DNA from: an uncultured Porphyromonadaceae bacterium
Lineage (GTDB): Bacteria; Bacteroidota; Bacteroidia; Bacteroidales; Muribaculaceae
Assembly (NCBI GenBank): GCA_900540205.1
Contig: UQER01000005.1
Location: 1 to 64,000, forward strand
Reading direction: 5' to 3'
Length of the DNA stretch: 64,000 bases
The position numbers were made by a program, and so were the translations under genes. Below, one piece after another: positions 42,702-52,241 of the stretch (positions are counted from its first letter, which is position 1; each line of letters begins with the position of its first letter). The notes under the pieces were generated by a model, which saw only the letters and a list, made by a program, of their open reading frames with translations, was not told the DNA's origin and searched no databases.

Positions 42702-44126
42702 TTATAGACCTTTCCCACTGATCACAGTAGTGACGGTGTATGCAAGGATTTTAAGATCGGTTGTTATCGAAACGTTTTCAAGATAAATCAAGTCATACTG
42801 CATGCGCTCAATCATCTCATTGACATTGCCGGCATAACCGTATTTCACCATGCCGAGTGATGTGATTCCAGGGCGGACCCTGTGCACAAGCGTATAGTAC
42901 GGTTGCCGCTGCAGAATCTGTTCCACATAAAATGCGCGCTCCGGACGCGGCCCTACCAGCGACATGCTGCCACCTATGACATTCAGGAACTGAGGCAGCT
43001 CATCGAGCCTGTATTTACGCATGAAACGTCCTATGGGAGTGATGCGGCTGTCGTTCGGCACAGCCAATGCAGGTCCGGCGGGTTCGGCGTCAACAACCAT
43101 GCTGCGGAATTTGTAGATGCGGAACGGTGTGCCGTTAAGTCCGATACGTTCCTGACGGAATATCACCGGTCCTTTTGAAGTGCATTTTATTATAGCAGAC
43201 AGCACGAGCATCAGCGGCATGCAAAGCACTAATGCAACGGATGCGCCCACCACATCGAATGCACGCTTGAAATTAACGGTATGGTCAGGTATGTTCGGGG
43301 TGGTTACGTCAATGAGGGGTTCGGCGGCCACACGCTGAAGCTGAGGTTTGGCGGTCACGAAATCCTGTGCTGAAAGCGGCAGATATACTGGGATACGCAA
43401 CGGCAGAAAACGGTTTATCAGCGTCAATGTCTCTCTCGACTCCCGGCTACGGGTTGCAAGCACAATTGCCCGGACATCATTGGCAACACAGAAGGATTCA
43501 ACGTCCTCCAAACCTATTACCGGAAGGTCGGCATTCTTGGCATGCGAAGCGTCAGTATCAACGAACCCTACGACATTGAAGGCATGGCTTGCAATGTTGA
43601 CCGGCATGCGTAGTCTCGTCAGCAATACGCGTGCCCTCGACCGGTTCCCTACAATCAATGCATTGAACCGCAGTTCTCCACGCCGTATCTTGCGCGTGGT
43701 GCGCGTGGTCAATATCACTCTCACCGTGTACACCACTGCGAACAGAATGCCCGCAAGCATCAGCAGCAGCACGTAATTGCTCAGCCTGTCTGGAATGGGA
43801 TCATTTACGATAGCGATAAAATATATGATGAGGGCACCTGCGAGAGCGGTTGTAAGTGTAGTGACAAGTTCTTCGATACGCGATTTCAGAAACGGACGGT
43901 TATAATATCCACTGAGCCAGTACAGCATAAGCATTCCCACAGGGAACAATACCTGCCCGAGAAGGATGGTGGGCGAAAGCAGGAAGCTTTTCAGGCTACC
44001 CCAACCCGAATTCGCCTCAACGATATCGATATACCGGAAGATATTGAAAAGAAACCACGCCAGTGCCGTCGACAAGAAATCGCCGACAACATATGTAATT
44101 TTTTGTCTGGTCTGGGTCAACATCAA
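42702..44126 (-). CDS. Polyprenyl-phosphate sugar-1-phosphate transferase
   Basis: A 474-residue initiating enzyme of capsule, exopolysaccharide or glycan synthesis that places a sugar phosphate on undecaprenyl phosphate. Four N-terminal membrane helices (about 10-145) are followed by a Rossmann-like middle (about 160-260). The C-terminal bacterial sugar transferase domain has KRAFDVVGASVALVLCMPLM, GPVIFRQERIGLNG, KFRSMVVDAE, LDELPQFLNVIGGSMSLVGPRP and RPGITSLGMVKYGY. It is the WcaJ/WbaP type; the sugar is unknown. It stands alone, without glycosyltransferase neighbours, downstream of tsaC by 79 nt. Confidence 0.92.
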   Translation of the reverse strand: MMLTQTRQKITYVVGDFLSTALAWFLFNIFRYIDIVEANSGWGSLKSFLLSPTILLGQVLFPVGMLMLYWLSGYYNRPFLKSRIEELVTTLTTALAGALIIYFIAIVNDPIPDRLSNYVLLLMLAGILFAVVYTVRVILTTRTTRKIRRGELRFNALIVGNRSRARVLLTRLRMPVNIASHAFNVVGFVDTDASHAKNADLPVIGLEDVESFCVANDVRAIVLATRSRESRETLTLINRFLPLRIPVYLPLSAQDFVTAKPQLQRVAAEPLIDVTTPNIPDHTVNFKRAFDVVGASVALVLCMPLMLVLSAIIKCTSKGPVIFRQERIGLNGTPFRIYKFRSMVVDAEPAGPALAVPNDSRITPIGRFMRKYRLDELPQFLNVIGGSMSLVGPRPERAFYVEQILQRQPYYTLVHRVRPGITSLGMVKYGYAGNVNEMIERMQYDLIYLENVSITTDLKILAYTVTTVISGKGL

Positions 44127-44205
44127 TTATTTTCCACTCTGAAATTCGTGATATGTGATAAGTCTTATCCTGCCTGGGGCATATCGCGTAGTCACACGCG
44201 CAATC

Positions 44206-44787
44206 TTACCTGAGAACAGTGACGACCCCGGATCCGCTCAGTTTTATAACGTTCGACGGCGGAGCCGCAACAGTGTCATCACGGCGGTAATAAGCCACGT
44301 AATCCACTGCATCAAGCAGTTCTGGGGGGATGTCCGCGAAACATGCCGCAGGCGCACAACCGCTTATATTTACAGATGTGGAGACCACCGGGCGCCCCAG
44401 TCTGCGGCACAGTTCTGACGAATATTTTTCATTAGTCAGCCTGAAGCCTGCGCTCCCGTCGGGCGCGAGCATCTCCCGAGCCAGTCCCACAGGGTGGTCG
44501 AAAACAATTGTCAACGGCCTGACAGCAACATCAAGAAGCTGCCACGCCACATCGGGGATGTCGGAAACCCAACGTTCAAGCATCGCCTCGGATGCCACAA
44601 GCGACAGCATCGCCTTGGAATCGGCACGGCGCTTTATTTCGAACACCTTCTTTACCGCAGCGCTGTTTGTTGCGTCGCATCCGATACCCCACACTGTGTC
44701 AGTGGGATAAATAATGACGCCACCGCGACGCATCACATCGACGGCACTGCGAATGTCTTCTGCAAACGTGATTGTTTCACTGCTCAT
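44206..44787 (-). CDS. tsaC: Threonylcarbamoyl-AMP synthase (Sua5/YrdC family)
   Basis: Makes threonylcarbamoyl-AMP for the t6A modification of tRNAs that read ANN codons. The YrdC domain shows IIYPTDTVWGIGCDATN, KRRADSKAMLSLV and VVSTSVNISG. From the ATG at 44787 it has 193 residues; an ATG at 44796 lies upstream of the predicted transcript start. If the promoter at 44824-44794 is right, translation would be nearly leaderless. Confidence 0.92.
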   Translation of the reverse strand: MSSETITFAEDIRSAVDVMRRGGVIIYPTDTVWGIGCDATNSAAVKKVFEIKRRADSKAMLSLVASEAMLERWVSDIPDVAWQLLDVAVRPLTIVFDHPVGLAREMLAPDGSAGFRLTNEKYSSELCRRLGRPVVSTSVNISGCAPAACFADIPPELLDAVDYVAYYRRDDTVAAPPSNVIKLSGSGVVTVLR

Positions 44788-44793
44788 AACGAA

Positions 44794-44824
44794 CAAAGTT
44801 ACTCATTCCGCCAGAATTTCACAA
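44794..44824 (-). promoter_or_regulatory. Promoter of tsaC
   Basis: On the minus strand TTG (44824-44822), 20 nt, TAACTTTG (44801-44794). The predicted start near 44788 coincides with the ATG at 44787. Confidence 0.65.
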
Positions 44825-44850
44825 TAGCTTTCCTTTATCAAAAATTTATT

Positions 44851-44858
44851 TAACTTTG
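44851..44858 (+). promoter_or_regulatory. Possible -7 box of the nitroreductase gene
   Basis: TAACTTTG on the plus strand; predicted start near 44864, about 58 nt before the ATG at 44922. No clear -33 element. Confidence 0.45.
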
Positions 44859-44921
44859 AACCATGAAGCTGCCTCAGGAATTATATAGGTAACTGTCAAC
44901 GTCCAACTATACACCATCGAC

Positions 44922-45836
44922 ATGAGGGAAAACATGAACATCATCGAAGCCGTCACACTCAGACAATCACGGCGCACATATACGGACAAACCGCTCGGCA
45001 CAACTAATGAAAATCTGATAACGAGCCTCTGCCACAAACTCTCGGAAAATGAAGCTGACTGCACCGCATTGACAGATGCTCAACTCCCCGAAATCCGATT
45101 TATTGCCGACGTACCGGCCGGCGAACGCCCGGGAACATACGGCGTGATAAAAGGCGCGCGGAATTTTCTGGCCATGGCGTCCGGACCGTCCGTAACCGAC
45201 AAAATCCTGGCCGGCATGCGGATGGAAAGCCTGGTGCTTGCCTGCACACAGCATAATCTCGACACATGCTGGCTGGGAGGCACATTCGGGAAAACGGCAT
45301 TCCAGGAAGCCTTTGATAAAGCCGGTGATCATATGGGAGGGGCTCGGGCAATTGCACATGACCGGCCCGAAAGTGTTTCAATTGTCATTCCGGTTGGCTA
45401 TGGGGCAGCCGACCACAGGTTCACCGAACGCATCATGCGCCGCATCTGCCAGGCCGATATACGCAAACCGTTCGCACAACTGTTTGAAGGGATATCCGCA
45501 CCGCCACCGCAACTTATCGAGCGCCTCATAACAGGTGAAACAGCTGTGTCCGAAGTGTCTTTCGACGATTCCGTGTCTGTTGCACTTGAATGTGTGCGCC
45601 GCGCACCCTCGTCCTCCAACTCGCAGCCCTGGAGAGCAAAGGCCAACCGCGATATAAAAGGTCACCTTACCGGTGTCACTTTCTCATGTGCCACATACAA
45701 CAGGTTCTCGGCCATCGACATGGGGATAGCTTATTGCCATTTCATAAAGGTTCTGAGGTTCTTCGGCACTAATTTCGATATAATTGCAGAACGCCCATCC
45801 GATCTTCCCGGGCTATTCTTCAAGCTGTGGCATTGA
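44922..45836 (+). CDS. Nitroreductase-fold protein (TM1586-like)
   Basis: A 304-residue protein made of two nitroreductase-like halves, as in the TM1586 type. Each half begins with an FMN-type motif: RQSRRTYTDKPLG at 14-26 and RRAPSSSNSQPWRA near 225. The MRMESLVLACTQHNLDTCWLGG segment is the conserved middle of the fold. Probably binds FMN and reduces an unknown compound. The ATG at 44934 (MNIIEAV) is a possible alternative start. Confidence 0.8.
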   Translation: MRENMNIIEAVTLRQSRRTYTDKPLGTTNENLITSLCHKLSENEADCTALTDAQLPEIRFIADVPAGERPGTYGVIKGARNFLAMASGPSVTDKILAGMRMESLVLACTQHNLDTCWLGGTFGKTAFQEAFDKAGDHMGGARAIAHDRPESVSIVIPVGYGAADHRFTERIMRRICQADIRKPFAQLFEGISAPPPQLIERLITGETAVSEVSFDDSVSVALECVRRAPSSSNSQPWRAKANRDIKGHLTGVTFSCATYNRFSAIDMGIAYCHFIKVLRFFGTNFDIIAERPSDLPGLFFKLWH

Positions 45837-45892
45837 CCGCTCAGACAGCAAATATCCGAGCGCAAGCAAACAACCCGGAAGTGTCAGCTTCA

Positions 45893-45924
45893 TTTGGTGG
45901 ATTCGGCAAATTATGCTAATTTTG
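45893..45924 (+). promoter_or_regulatory. Promoter of cdsA
   Basis: TTTG 45893-45896, 20 nt, TAATTTTG 45917-45924. Predicted start near 45930, 23 nt before the cdsA ATG. Confidence 0.8.
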
Positions 45925-45952
45925 CGTGTAAAACTGACGTTTCCATCAAAGT

Positions 45953-46777
45953 ATGAAAAATTTAATCAAACGCTCACTCACCGGCCTGCTTTATGTTGCA
46001 GCCATCGTGGGTGCCGTTATGGCCGGCTCCTGGTGGATGTGGGGCCTGCTAATGTTTTTTGCCGTTCTCGGCGTGAATGAATTCAACCGCATCACAAACA
46101 GCAACTTTGTATCGAACACAACGTCTTTACTCGACATTGCCGGGGCCTGTCTGCTCATCACTGCCGTATCGCCAGGGCTTGACAAATTGAGTCTGGGAGC
46201 CACCAATACGCAGATAATCTGCCTGACAGGGTATTTCGCTTATTTCATCGCCCGTTTCATCGCCCAGCTCTATGTTCACGACGGTAACCCCTTGTCGCAT
46301 CTGGCCCACTCCATCATGGGGCAGGTATATGTGGTCTTCCCTCTCGCCGCTCTCAGCATTCTGTATCTGATGGGTGGCAAGGAAATCACTTTATGTATGT
46401 TTATCCTCATTTGGCTGAGCGACACAGGTGCATTCTGCGTAGGTTCTCTCTGCGGGAAGCACAAACTGTTTGAACGCATCTCTCCAAAGAAATCGTGGGA
46501 AGGCTTTTTCGGCGGCCTTGTATTCTGCATCGCCGCAGGCGCTGCCTTCCACTACATTTTCAATATCCTCGACCTGTGGACAGCCATGATTTTCGGGGCG
46601 GTGGTATGCGTGTTCGGCACATGGGGCGACCTTGTGGAATCGCTCATCAAGCGTTCACTCGGTGTAAAGGATTCAGGCAATATTCTGCCGGGGCACGGCG
46701 GCATCCTCGACCGCATCGACTCGCTGCTGCTTGTGGTGCCGGCCACTATGCTGTTCCTGTTCATTGTGCTGTTTTAA
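45953..46777 (+). CDS. cdsA: Phosphatidate cytidylyltransferase
   Basis: Inner-membrane enzyme making CDP-diacylglycerol for all phospholipids. The 274-residue protein has about eight hydrophobic segments and the CdsA signature near the C terminus: SLIKRSLGVKDSGNILPGHG followed by GILDRIDSLL. Own promoter immediately upstream. Confidence 0.95.
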   Translation: MKNLIKRSLTGLLYVAAIVGAVMAGSWWMWGLLMFFAVLGVNEFNRITNSNFVSNTTSLLDIAGACLLITAVSPGLDKLSLGATNTQIICLTGYFAYFIARFIAQLYVHDGNPLSHLAHSIMGQVYVVFPLAALSILYLMGGKEITLCMFILIWLSDTGAFCVGSLCGKHKLFERISPKKSWEGFFGGLVFCIAAGAAFHYIFNILDLWTAMIFGAVVCVFGTWGDLVESLIKRSLGVKDSGNILPGHGGILDRIDSLLLVVPATMLFLFIVLF

Positions 46778-46876
46778 GTTACGGCCATCCGTGCAATCAC
46801 AGCACACTGTTAACATCTCTATTTTATTGAAATTGACCAATTACATCACCCAACTATAAATAATAACTCAAACATA

Positions 46877-48037
46877 ATGCAACGCTACGATCTCCGCGGA
46901 GTATCAGCCGCAAAAGAAGATGTGCACAACGCAATAAAGAATGTTGACAAGGGAATATTTCCCCATGCATTCTGCAAAATCATCCCCGACATACTCGGTG
47001 GCGATCCCGAATGGTGCAACATAATGCATGCCGACGGCGCCGGCACCAAATCCTCTCTGGCCTACGCATACTGGCGCGAGACAGGCGACCTCTCGGTTTG
47101 GAAAGGCATCGCTCAGGATGCGTTGATAATGAACGTTGACGACCTTCTGTGTGTAGGTGCCACCGACCGCATGCTCGTGTCCTCCACAATAGGCCGCAAC
47201 AAGCGCCTGGTTCCAGGCGAAGTCATAGCTGCAATCATCAACGGGACAGAGGAACTGCTCGAGACCATGCGCGGCTATGGGGTGGAAATCTACGGAACAG
47301 GCGGTGAGACGGCCGATGTAGGCGACCTGGTGCGCACAATAATTGTAGACTCCACCGTTACCACGCGTATGCGCCGTGACATGGTGATTGACAACGCCAA
47401 TATCTCGGACGGCGACGTGATTGTGGGTCTCGCCTCGTTCGGACAGGCCACATATGAATCCGAATACAACGGCGGTATGGGCAGCAACGGCCTCACCTCG
47501 GCACGCCATGATGTGTTCTGCAAGCTTGTGGCCGAGCGCTATCCTGAAACTTTTGATGCCGCAATACCGGATGAGCTGGTTTACAGCGGCACCTGCAAGC
47601 TGCTTGATGCCGTTGCAGGAACCCCGCTCAACGCCGGAAAGCTCGTACTGTCGCCCACCCGCACGTATGCTCCGGTTGTGCGCCGTCTGCTTGAGGAGAT
47701 GCGTCCCGCCGTACACGGCATGGTGCATTGCACCGGAGGCGCACAGACAAAAATCATGCATTTTGTCAACGGCAAACATGTGGTGAAAGACAACCTCTTC
47801 CCCATCCCGCCCCTTTTCGATCTTATACAGAAAGAGAGTGGCACGGACTGGGCGGAAATGTACAAGGTGTTCAACATGGGACACCGACTGGAAGTGTACA
47901 CATCGCCCCGGCACGCCCAGGAGGTTATCGACATTGCCCGCGCGTTCAATATCGATGCACGCATCATCGGACATGTAGAAAATGCCGAAGCCAACCACCT
48001 CACCATCAAATCGCCTTACGGAGTCTTTGAATACTGA
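46877..48037 (+). CDS. purM: Phosphoribosylformylglycinamidine cyclo-ligase (AIR synthase)
   Basis: Closes the imidazole ring in purine synthesis (FGAM plus ATP to AIR). The 386-residue protein has the PurM N-domain (HADGAGTKSSLAYAYW, QDALIMNVDDLLCVGA, YGTGGETADVGDLV) and the C-domain (VIVGLASFGQATYES, HGMVHCTGGAQTKIMHF, VFNMGHRLEVY). It is somewhat longer and more divergent than E. coli PurM (345 residues), as is usual in Bacteroidota. Stands 99 nt after cdsA with no clear promoter of its own. Confidence 0.9.
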   Translation: MQRYDLRGVSAAKEDVHNAIKNVDKGIFPHAFCKIIPDILGGDPEWCNIMHADGAGTKSSLAYAYWRETGDLSVWKGIAQDALIMNVDDLLCVGATDRMLVSSTIGRNKRLVPGEVIAAIINGTEELLETMRGYGVEIYGTGGETADVGDLVRTIIVDSTVTTRMRRDMVIDNANISDGDVIVGLASFGQATYESEYNGGMGSNGLTSARHDVFCKLVAERYPETFDAAIPDELVYSGTCKLLDAVAGTPLNAGKLVLSPTRTYAPVVRRLLEEMRPAVHGMVHCTGGAQTKIMHFVNGKHVVKDNLFPIPPLFDLIQKESGTDWAEMYKVFNMGHRLEVYTSPRHAQEVIDIARAFNIDARIIGHVENAEANHLTIKSPYGVFEY

Positions 48038-48078
48038 ATCCGGAGCCGCATACATGCACCGGTCTGCACATCGTTCTG

Positions 48079-49488
48079 TTGAAACCTCGCACGTCATATA
48101 ATGAAGCCATTCTGTGCCTGTTGCTGATTATAACGGCAACATTCTCGGCATGCAACGGTAAAAAGACTTCAGACGGCTACGACAGCGAAGACGTAACGCA
48201 TCCGTTGCCCGACACTCTGCGCGTGGCCACCCTCTACAGCCCCACCTCCTATTTCATCTACCGCGACGAGCCTATGGGTTACGACTATTCTCTTCTGCAG
48301 CAGTTTGCTGCAGACAAGGGGATGGTTGTTGACCTTCAGGTTGCCCCATCCTTGCAAAAAGGGATAGAAATGCTCGATTCAGGGGTAGTTGACCTTCTGG
48401 CATATGAAATTCCGGTGACGGCCGAATTCAAGCAGAAAGTGCTGGCATGCGGCCCGGAATATCTCACTCATCAGGTTCTCGTGCAGCCGCGGGGCAATCG
48501 CGATTCCACTATCACAAGCGAGACTCAGCTGGTAGGCAAGGACATCTATGTTCCCAAGAATTCGAAATACGAATTCCGTCTGCGCAATCTGAACGAAGAG
48601 CTGGGTGGTGGAATCAGAATCCACACCATTGAGCGTGACACTCTCATCACCGAGGACCTTATCGACATGGTCTCGTCCGGCGAAATTCCGCTCACCGTGG
48701 TAGACTCCGACATTGCGAAAATCAACAAGACCTATCATCGCGACCTTGACATTTCATTGCCGCTCAGTTTCGATCAACGCTCGGCGTGGGGAGTGCGGAA
48801 CGACAACAGCTGGCTCGCCGACTCGATTGATGCATGGTTCGCACAGGAGCAGCCCAAATCAAGAAGCGCGAATCTGCTTAAACGCTACTTTGAGTTAAGC
48901 AAGACGGATGGCTCACCATCTGTATATACTCCTGATTTCAAAAACGGTAACATTTCTCCTTTCGACCACATATTCAAGAAGTATGGCAAAGCGGCCGGCA
49001 TTGACTGGCGTCTGCTCGCGGCACAGGCTTACCACGAAAGCCATTTCAATCCGGAACGCGTATCCTGGGCCGGCGCACGAGGCCTGATGCAGATAATGCC
49101 CCGTACCGCACAAGCCTATCATCTGCCTCTCGACATGATTGCCGACCCCGAAGCCAACGTTGAAACATCGACCCGAATCCTGAACGACCTCGACAAATCG
49201 TTAAAAAAACGGGTTCCCGACAACAATGAACGGCTCAAATTTGTTATAGCAGCGTATAATGCCGGTCTTGGCCATATTTATGATGCCATAGCTCTGGCCG
49301 ACAAATACGGACGCAACCCACAGATATGGGAAGGCAATGTGGAACAGTCGCTGCTGCTCAAGGCCAACCCGGAATATTACAGCGACCCGGTGTGCAAAGC
49401 CGGATATCTGCGCGGACGCGAAACCGTGGAATACGTCGCAAAAGTGATGGAATTCTATAACAAGGCCAGAAAGCAGGTCGCACGATAG
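48079..49488 (+). CDS. MltF-like membrane-bound lytic transglycosylase
   Basis: Cleaves peptidoglycan from the periplasmic side. The 469-residue protein has a lipoprotein-type signal (ILCLLLIITATFSAC, Cys25), then a solute-binding (SBP_bac_3) domain at about 42-260. A C-terminal SLT lysozyme-like domain follows with catalytic Glu320 in AYHESHFNPE and GARGLMQIMPRTA. This is the MltF domain order. The start is TTG at 48079: it is needed for the signal peptide, and no ATG lies in frame before residue 66. Confidence 0.9.
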   Translation: MKPRTSYNEAILCLLLIITATFSACNGKKTSDGYDSEDVTHPLPDTLRVATLYSPTSYFIYRDEPMGYDYSLLQQFAADKGMVVDLQVAPSLQKGIEMLDSGVVDLLAYEIPVTAEFKQKVLACGPEYLTHQVLVQPRGNRDSTITSETQLVGKDIYVPKNSKYEFRLRNLNEELGGGIRIHTIERDTLITEDLIDMVSSGEIPLTVVDSDIAKINKTYHRDLDISLPLSFDQRSAWGVRNDNSWLADSIDAWFAQEQPKSRSANLLKRYFELSKTDGSPSVYTPDFKNGNISPFDHIFKKYGKAAGIDWRLLAAQAYHESHFNPERVSWAGARGLMQIMPRTAQAYHLPLDMIADPEANVETSTRILNDLDKSLKKRVPDNNERLKFVIAAYNAGLGHIYDAIALADKYGRNPQIWEGNVEQSLLLKANPEYYSDPVCKAGYLRGRETVEYVAKVMEFYNKARKQVAR

Positions 49489-49562
49489 CCGATACGAACC
49501 GATTAACGCCAAAATTCATCATCAACTTCACGCTTCAACTTAATTAAAAAATCCATATCGAA

Positions 49563-50111
49563 ATGAAAAAACGCTATCTTTCAGTGGCTGTTGTCACTGC
49601 ACTGGCAGGTTCGATGCTCTTTTCTTCCTGCATCGGCAATTTTGCCCTGACAAAGAAACTCCTCGGCTGGAACAACCAGATCGGGAATAAGTTTATCAAC
49701 GAGCTTGTGTTCTTCGCTTTCTGGATTATTCCCGTTTATGAAGTAACCGCACTTGCCGATGTGCTTGTCCTCAACTCCATAGAGTTCTGGAGCGGTTCAA
49801 ATCCCATCGCACAGGGCAAAAGCTACATCGACGGCAAGGACGGCCGCTACCTTGTGGAGTGCGACGGCAAAGGTTACACCATCACTTCCGAAAACGATGG
49901 TTCGGTGGTACGTCTGGACTTCGATGAAACCGAACGCAGCTGGAGCGTGACAGCCAACGAGGGCGAAACCTACAAGCTCATGACATTCATTGACGACAAC
50001 CACGTAAATATGCCCACCCCGTCGGGCGAGGACCAGGTGGTTGAACTTTCACAGGACGGTCTGATGGCCTACCGTGCCACTGTGGCCGAGGCTATGTGGG
50101 CACGCAATTAA
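49563..50111 (+). CDS. DUF3332 protein, probable lipoprotein
   Basis: A 182-residue protein of the DUF3332 family, function unknown. Signal MKKRYLSVAVVTALAGSMLF followed by SSC (Cys23) suggests lipid attachment. It carries the conserved TKKLLGWNNQIGNKFINELV segment, a short hydrophobic stretch (VFFAFWIIPVYEVTALADVL) and a beta-rich C-terminal half. Monocistronic: 74 nt after the transglycosylase gene and followed by a strong terminator. Confidence 0.85.
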   Translation: MKKRYLSVAVVTALAGSMLFSSCIGNFALTKKLLGWNNQIGNKFINELVFFAFWIIPVYEVTALADVLVLNSIEFWSGSNPIAQGKSYIDGKDGRYLVECDGKGYTITSENDGSVVRLDFDETERSWSVTANEGETYKLMTFIDDNHVNMPTPSGEDQVVELSQDGLMAYRATVAEAMWARN

Positions 50112-50149
50112 AGTTAAACTCCCGTAAATAAAGGCGAAACCTCATATGG

Positions 50150-50185
50150 CGGCCGGAACAAACCTGTTCCGGCCGTTGTTTTATT
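50150..50185 (+). terminator. Terminator of the DUF3332 gene
   Basis: 11-bp perfect GC-rich stem (50150-50160 with 50165-50175), 4-nt loop, then TTGTTTTATT. Confidence 0.92.
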
Positions 50186-50229
50186 GGCACATATATGACA
50201 GGAATGAAAGTAAATTTGGCGCAGATTTG

Positions 50230-50261
50230 TTTGTGCGTTAAGTTAAAATAAAATATCTTTG
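50230..50261 (+). promoter_or_regulatory. Promoter of the phosphoglucomutase gene
   Basis: TTTG 50230-50233, 20 nt, TATCTTTG 50254-50261; predicted start near 50268. The 309-nt gap from 50112 to 50420 thus holds a terminator, this promoter, a short tandem repeat and a leader of about 150 nt with a small GC hairpin at 50311-50326. No gene is seen in it. Confidence 0.8.
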
Positions 50262-50293
50262 TAAAAAACTATGGCCTTGTAAAAACTATGGCC
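50259..50293 (+). repeat. Tandem duplication at the transcript start of the mutase gene
   Basis: An 18-nt unit (TTGTAAAAAACTATGGCC, 50259-50276) is followed at once by a 17-nt copy lacking one A (50277-50293). The first copy includes the end of the -7 box and the predicted start. Confidence 0.8.
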
Positions 50294-50420
50294 TGTCCGC
50301 GTATGCCTCACCCGGGCGATGCCGGGATGCCCCTTAGCGACAGACGTAAAAACTTTGCATTTTAAGTCATATTACCGCATAAAATCATTAAACAACATAA
50401 AAATCTACAAATCAACCTCT

Positions 50421-52169
50421 ATGGACAATCAGGAATTGCTGAAAAGCGTAAAGGAAAAAGCCACCATATGGCTAAGTGACCAATACGATGAAACCACACG
50501 CGCCGAAGTGAAGCAGATGCTTGAGGCAGAAGACCCCACACTGCTCATTGAAAGCTTCTACAAAGACCTTGAATTCGGCACAGGCGGTCTGCGCGGCATC
50601 ATGGGCGCAGGCACCAACCGTATGAACATCTACACCGTGGGCGCTGCCACCCAGGGCCTTGCGAACTACCTCAAGGAAGCATTCCCCGACATGCCGCAGA
50701 TTTCCGTGGCAGTGGGGCATGATGTTCGCAACAACTCGCGCAAATTCGCTGAAATTGTGGCCAACATCTTCTCGGCCAACGGAATCAAGGCATATCTTTT
50801 CGACAGCTTCCGCCCCACTCCCGAACTTTCATTCGCCATCCGTCATCTCGGATGCCAGAGCGGCGTGAACATCACTGCCTCGCACAACCCGAAAGAATAC
50901 AACGGCTACAAGGCATATTGGGCCGACGGTGCGCAGATCATTGCTCCGCACGATGTCAACATCATCAATCATGTGAACCGCATCAAGAGCGTCGCCGACA
51001 TTAAATTCAAAGGCAATCCCGAACTGATCGAGATCATCGGCGACAAGATGGACAAGGATTATCTCGATGCAATCAAGGAGCTTTCGCTCAGCCCGGAGAT
51101 AAACAAAAAATATCACGACCTCAAGATTGTCTACACCCCTATCCACGGCACAGGTGTAAAACTGATTCCGCAGTCGCTCAACAACTATGGGTTCGACAAC
51201 ATCATTCATGTTCCCGAACAGGATGTTCCCTCCGGTGATTTCCCCACAGTCGACTCCCCCAACCCCGAAAATCCCTCGGCAATGGCAATGGCTATCGCCA
51301 AAGCCAAGGAAGTGGAAGCCGACCTCGTTGTGGCATCTGACCCCGACGCCGACCGCATCGGCTGCGTAATCCGCGACACCACCGGTGAATATGTACTGGT
51401 CAACGGCAACCAGATTGTGATGATTCTGCTCAACTATCTGATGAACCGTAATGCGGAGCTGGGCAAACTCACCGGCAAAGAGTACATTGTAAAGACAATC
51501 GTCACAACTGAAACCATCAAGTCCATCGCCGATGCCAACAACATCAAGATGTACGACTGCTACACCGGTTTCAAATGGATTGCATCCGTAATCCGCGACA
51601 ACGAGGACACAGCCCGTTATCTTGGCGGAGGTGAGGAAAGCTACGGCTTCCTGGCCGAGACTTTCGCACGCGACAAGGATTCCGTATCGGCTATCTCGCT
51701 TATGGCCGAGACGCTTGCCTGGGCTCGCGAAAAGGGCATGAGCTTCATGGAGATGCTTCAGGACATATACGTGAAATACGGCTATTCGCATGAAGTAGGT
51801 ATTTCCGTTGTACGTCCCGGCAAATCAGGCGCGGAGGAGATTATCGCAATGATGAAGGATTTCCGTGCTAATCCTCCCAAAGAGCTCGGCGGCAGCCCTG
51901 TTGTGACCGTAAAGGATTACGCCGACCTGAACTGCACTGATGTGGCAACCGGTAAAGTCAGCAAAATGGACTTCCCCACCACCTCCAATGTTCTGCAATA
52001 CTTTACAGCCGACGGCACGAAGGTTTCAATCCGCCCCTCCGGTACAGAACCTAAAATCAAGTTCTACATGGAAGTGCACGGACACATGGCCTCGAAGGCG
52101 GATTATGCCGCTGCGAATGCCGCTGCAGAAGCAAAGATTGAGGTGCTCAAAAAAGAGCTCGGCATCTGA
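50421..52169 (+). CDS. Phosphoglucomutase / phosphomannomutase family
   Basis: Alpha-D-phosphohexomutase moving phosphate between carbons 1 and 6, feeding glycogen and envelope sugars. The 582-residue protein is the long PGM2-like type. The phosphoserine Ser154 lies in ITASHNPKEYNGYK, the metal loop is SDPDADRIG, the sugar loop is GGGEESYGF, and the phosphate-binding loop is RPSGTEPKIKFY. The ATG at 50421 gives the family start (DNQELLKSVKEKATIWL); the open frame from 50319 is leader sequence. Confidence 0.94.
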   Translation: MDNQELLKSVKEKATIWLSDQYDETTRAEVKQMLEAEDPTLLIESFYKDLEFGTGGLRGIMGAGTNRMNIYTVGAATQGLANYLKEAFPDMPQISVAVGHDVRNNSRKFAEIVANIFSANGIKAYLFDSFRPTPELSFAIRHLGCQSGVNITASHNPKEYNGYKAYWADGAQIIAPHDVNIINHVNRIKSVADIKFKGNPELIEIIGDKMDKDYLDAIKELSLSPEINKKYHDLKIVYTPIHGTGVKLIPQSLNNYGFDNIIHVPEQDVPSGDFPTVDSPNPENPSAMAMAIAKAKEVEADLVVASDPDADRIGCVIRDTTGEYVLVNGNQIVMILLNYLMNRNAELGKLTGKEYIVKTIVTTETIKSIADANNIKMYDCYTGFKWIASVIRDNEDTARYLGGGEESYGFLAETFARDKDSVSAISLMAETLAWAREKGMSFMEMLQDIYVKYGYSHEVGISVVRPGKSGAEEIIAMMKDFRANPPKELGGSPVVTVKDYADLNCTDVATGKVSKMDFPTTSNVLQYFTADGTKVSIRPSGTEPKIKFYMEVHGHMASKADYAAANAAAEAKIEVLKKELGI

Positions 52170-52204
52170 AAATGCCACCGCGCACATTTGCGCACACTAA
52201 CACC

Positions 52205-52241
52205 GCAGGCGCTGTGTCATTATATGTGACACGGCGCCTGC
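52205..52241 (+). terminator. Terminator of the mutase gene
   Basis: Long stem of about 15 paired bases with a small bulge (52205-52219 with about 52227-52241), 36 nt after the stop. The T run after it is weak (TGTATTCTCT). Confidence 0.7.

Noticed and set aside
46904..48097. 397-codon open frame opposite purM
   Set aside because: Antisense shadow of a well-supported gene; no recognisable motif and biased composition.
50829..51791. 320-codon open frame opposite the phosphoglucomutase gene
   Set aside because: Antisense shadow; the sense frame has all mutase loops.
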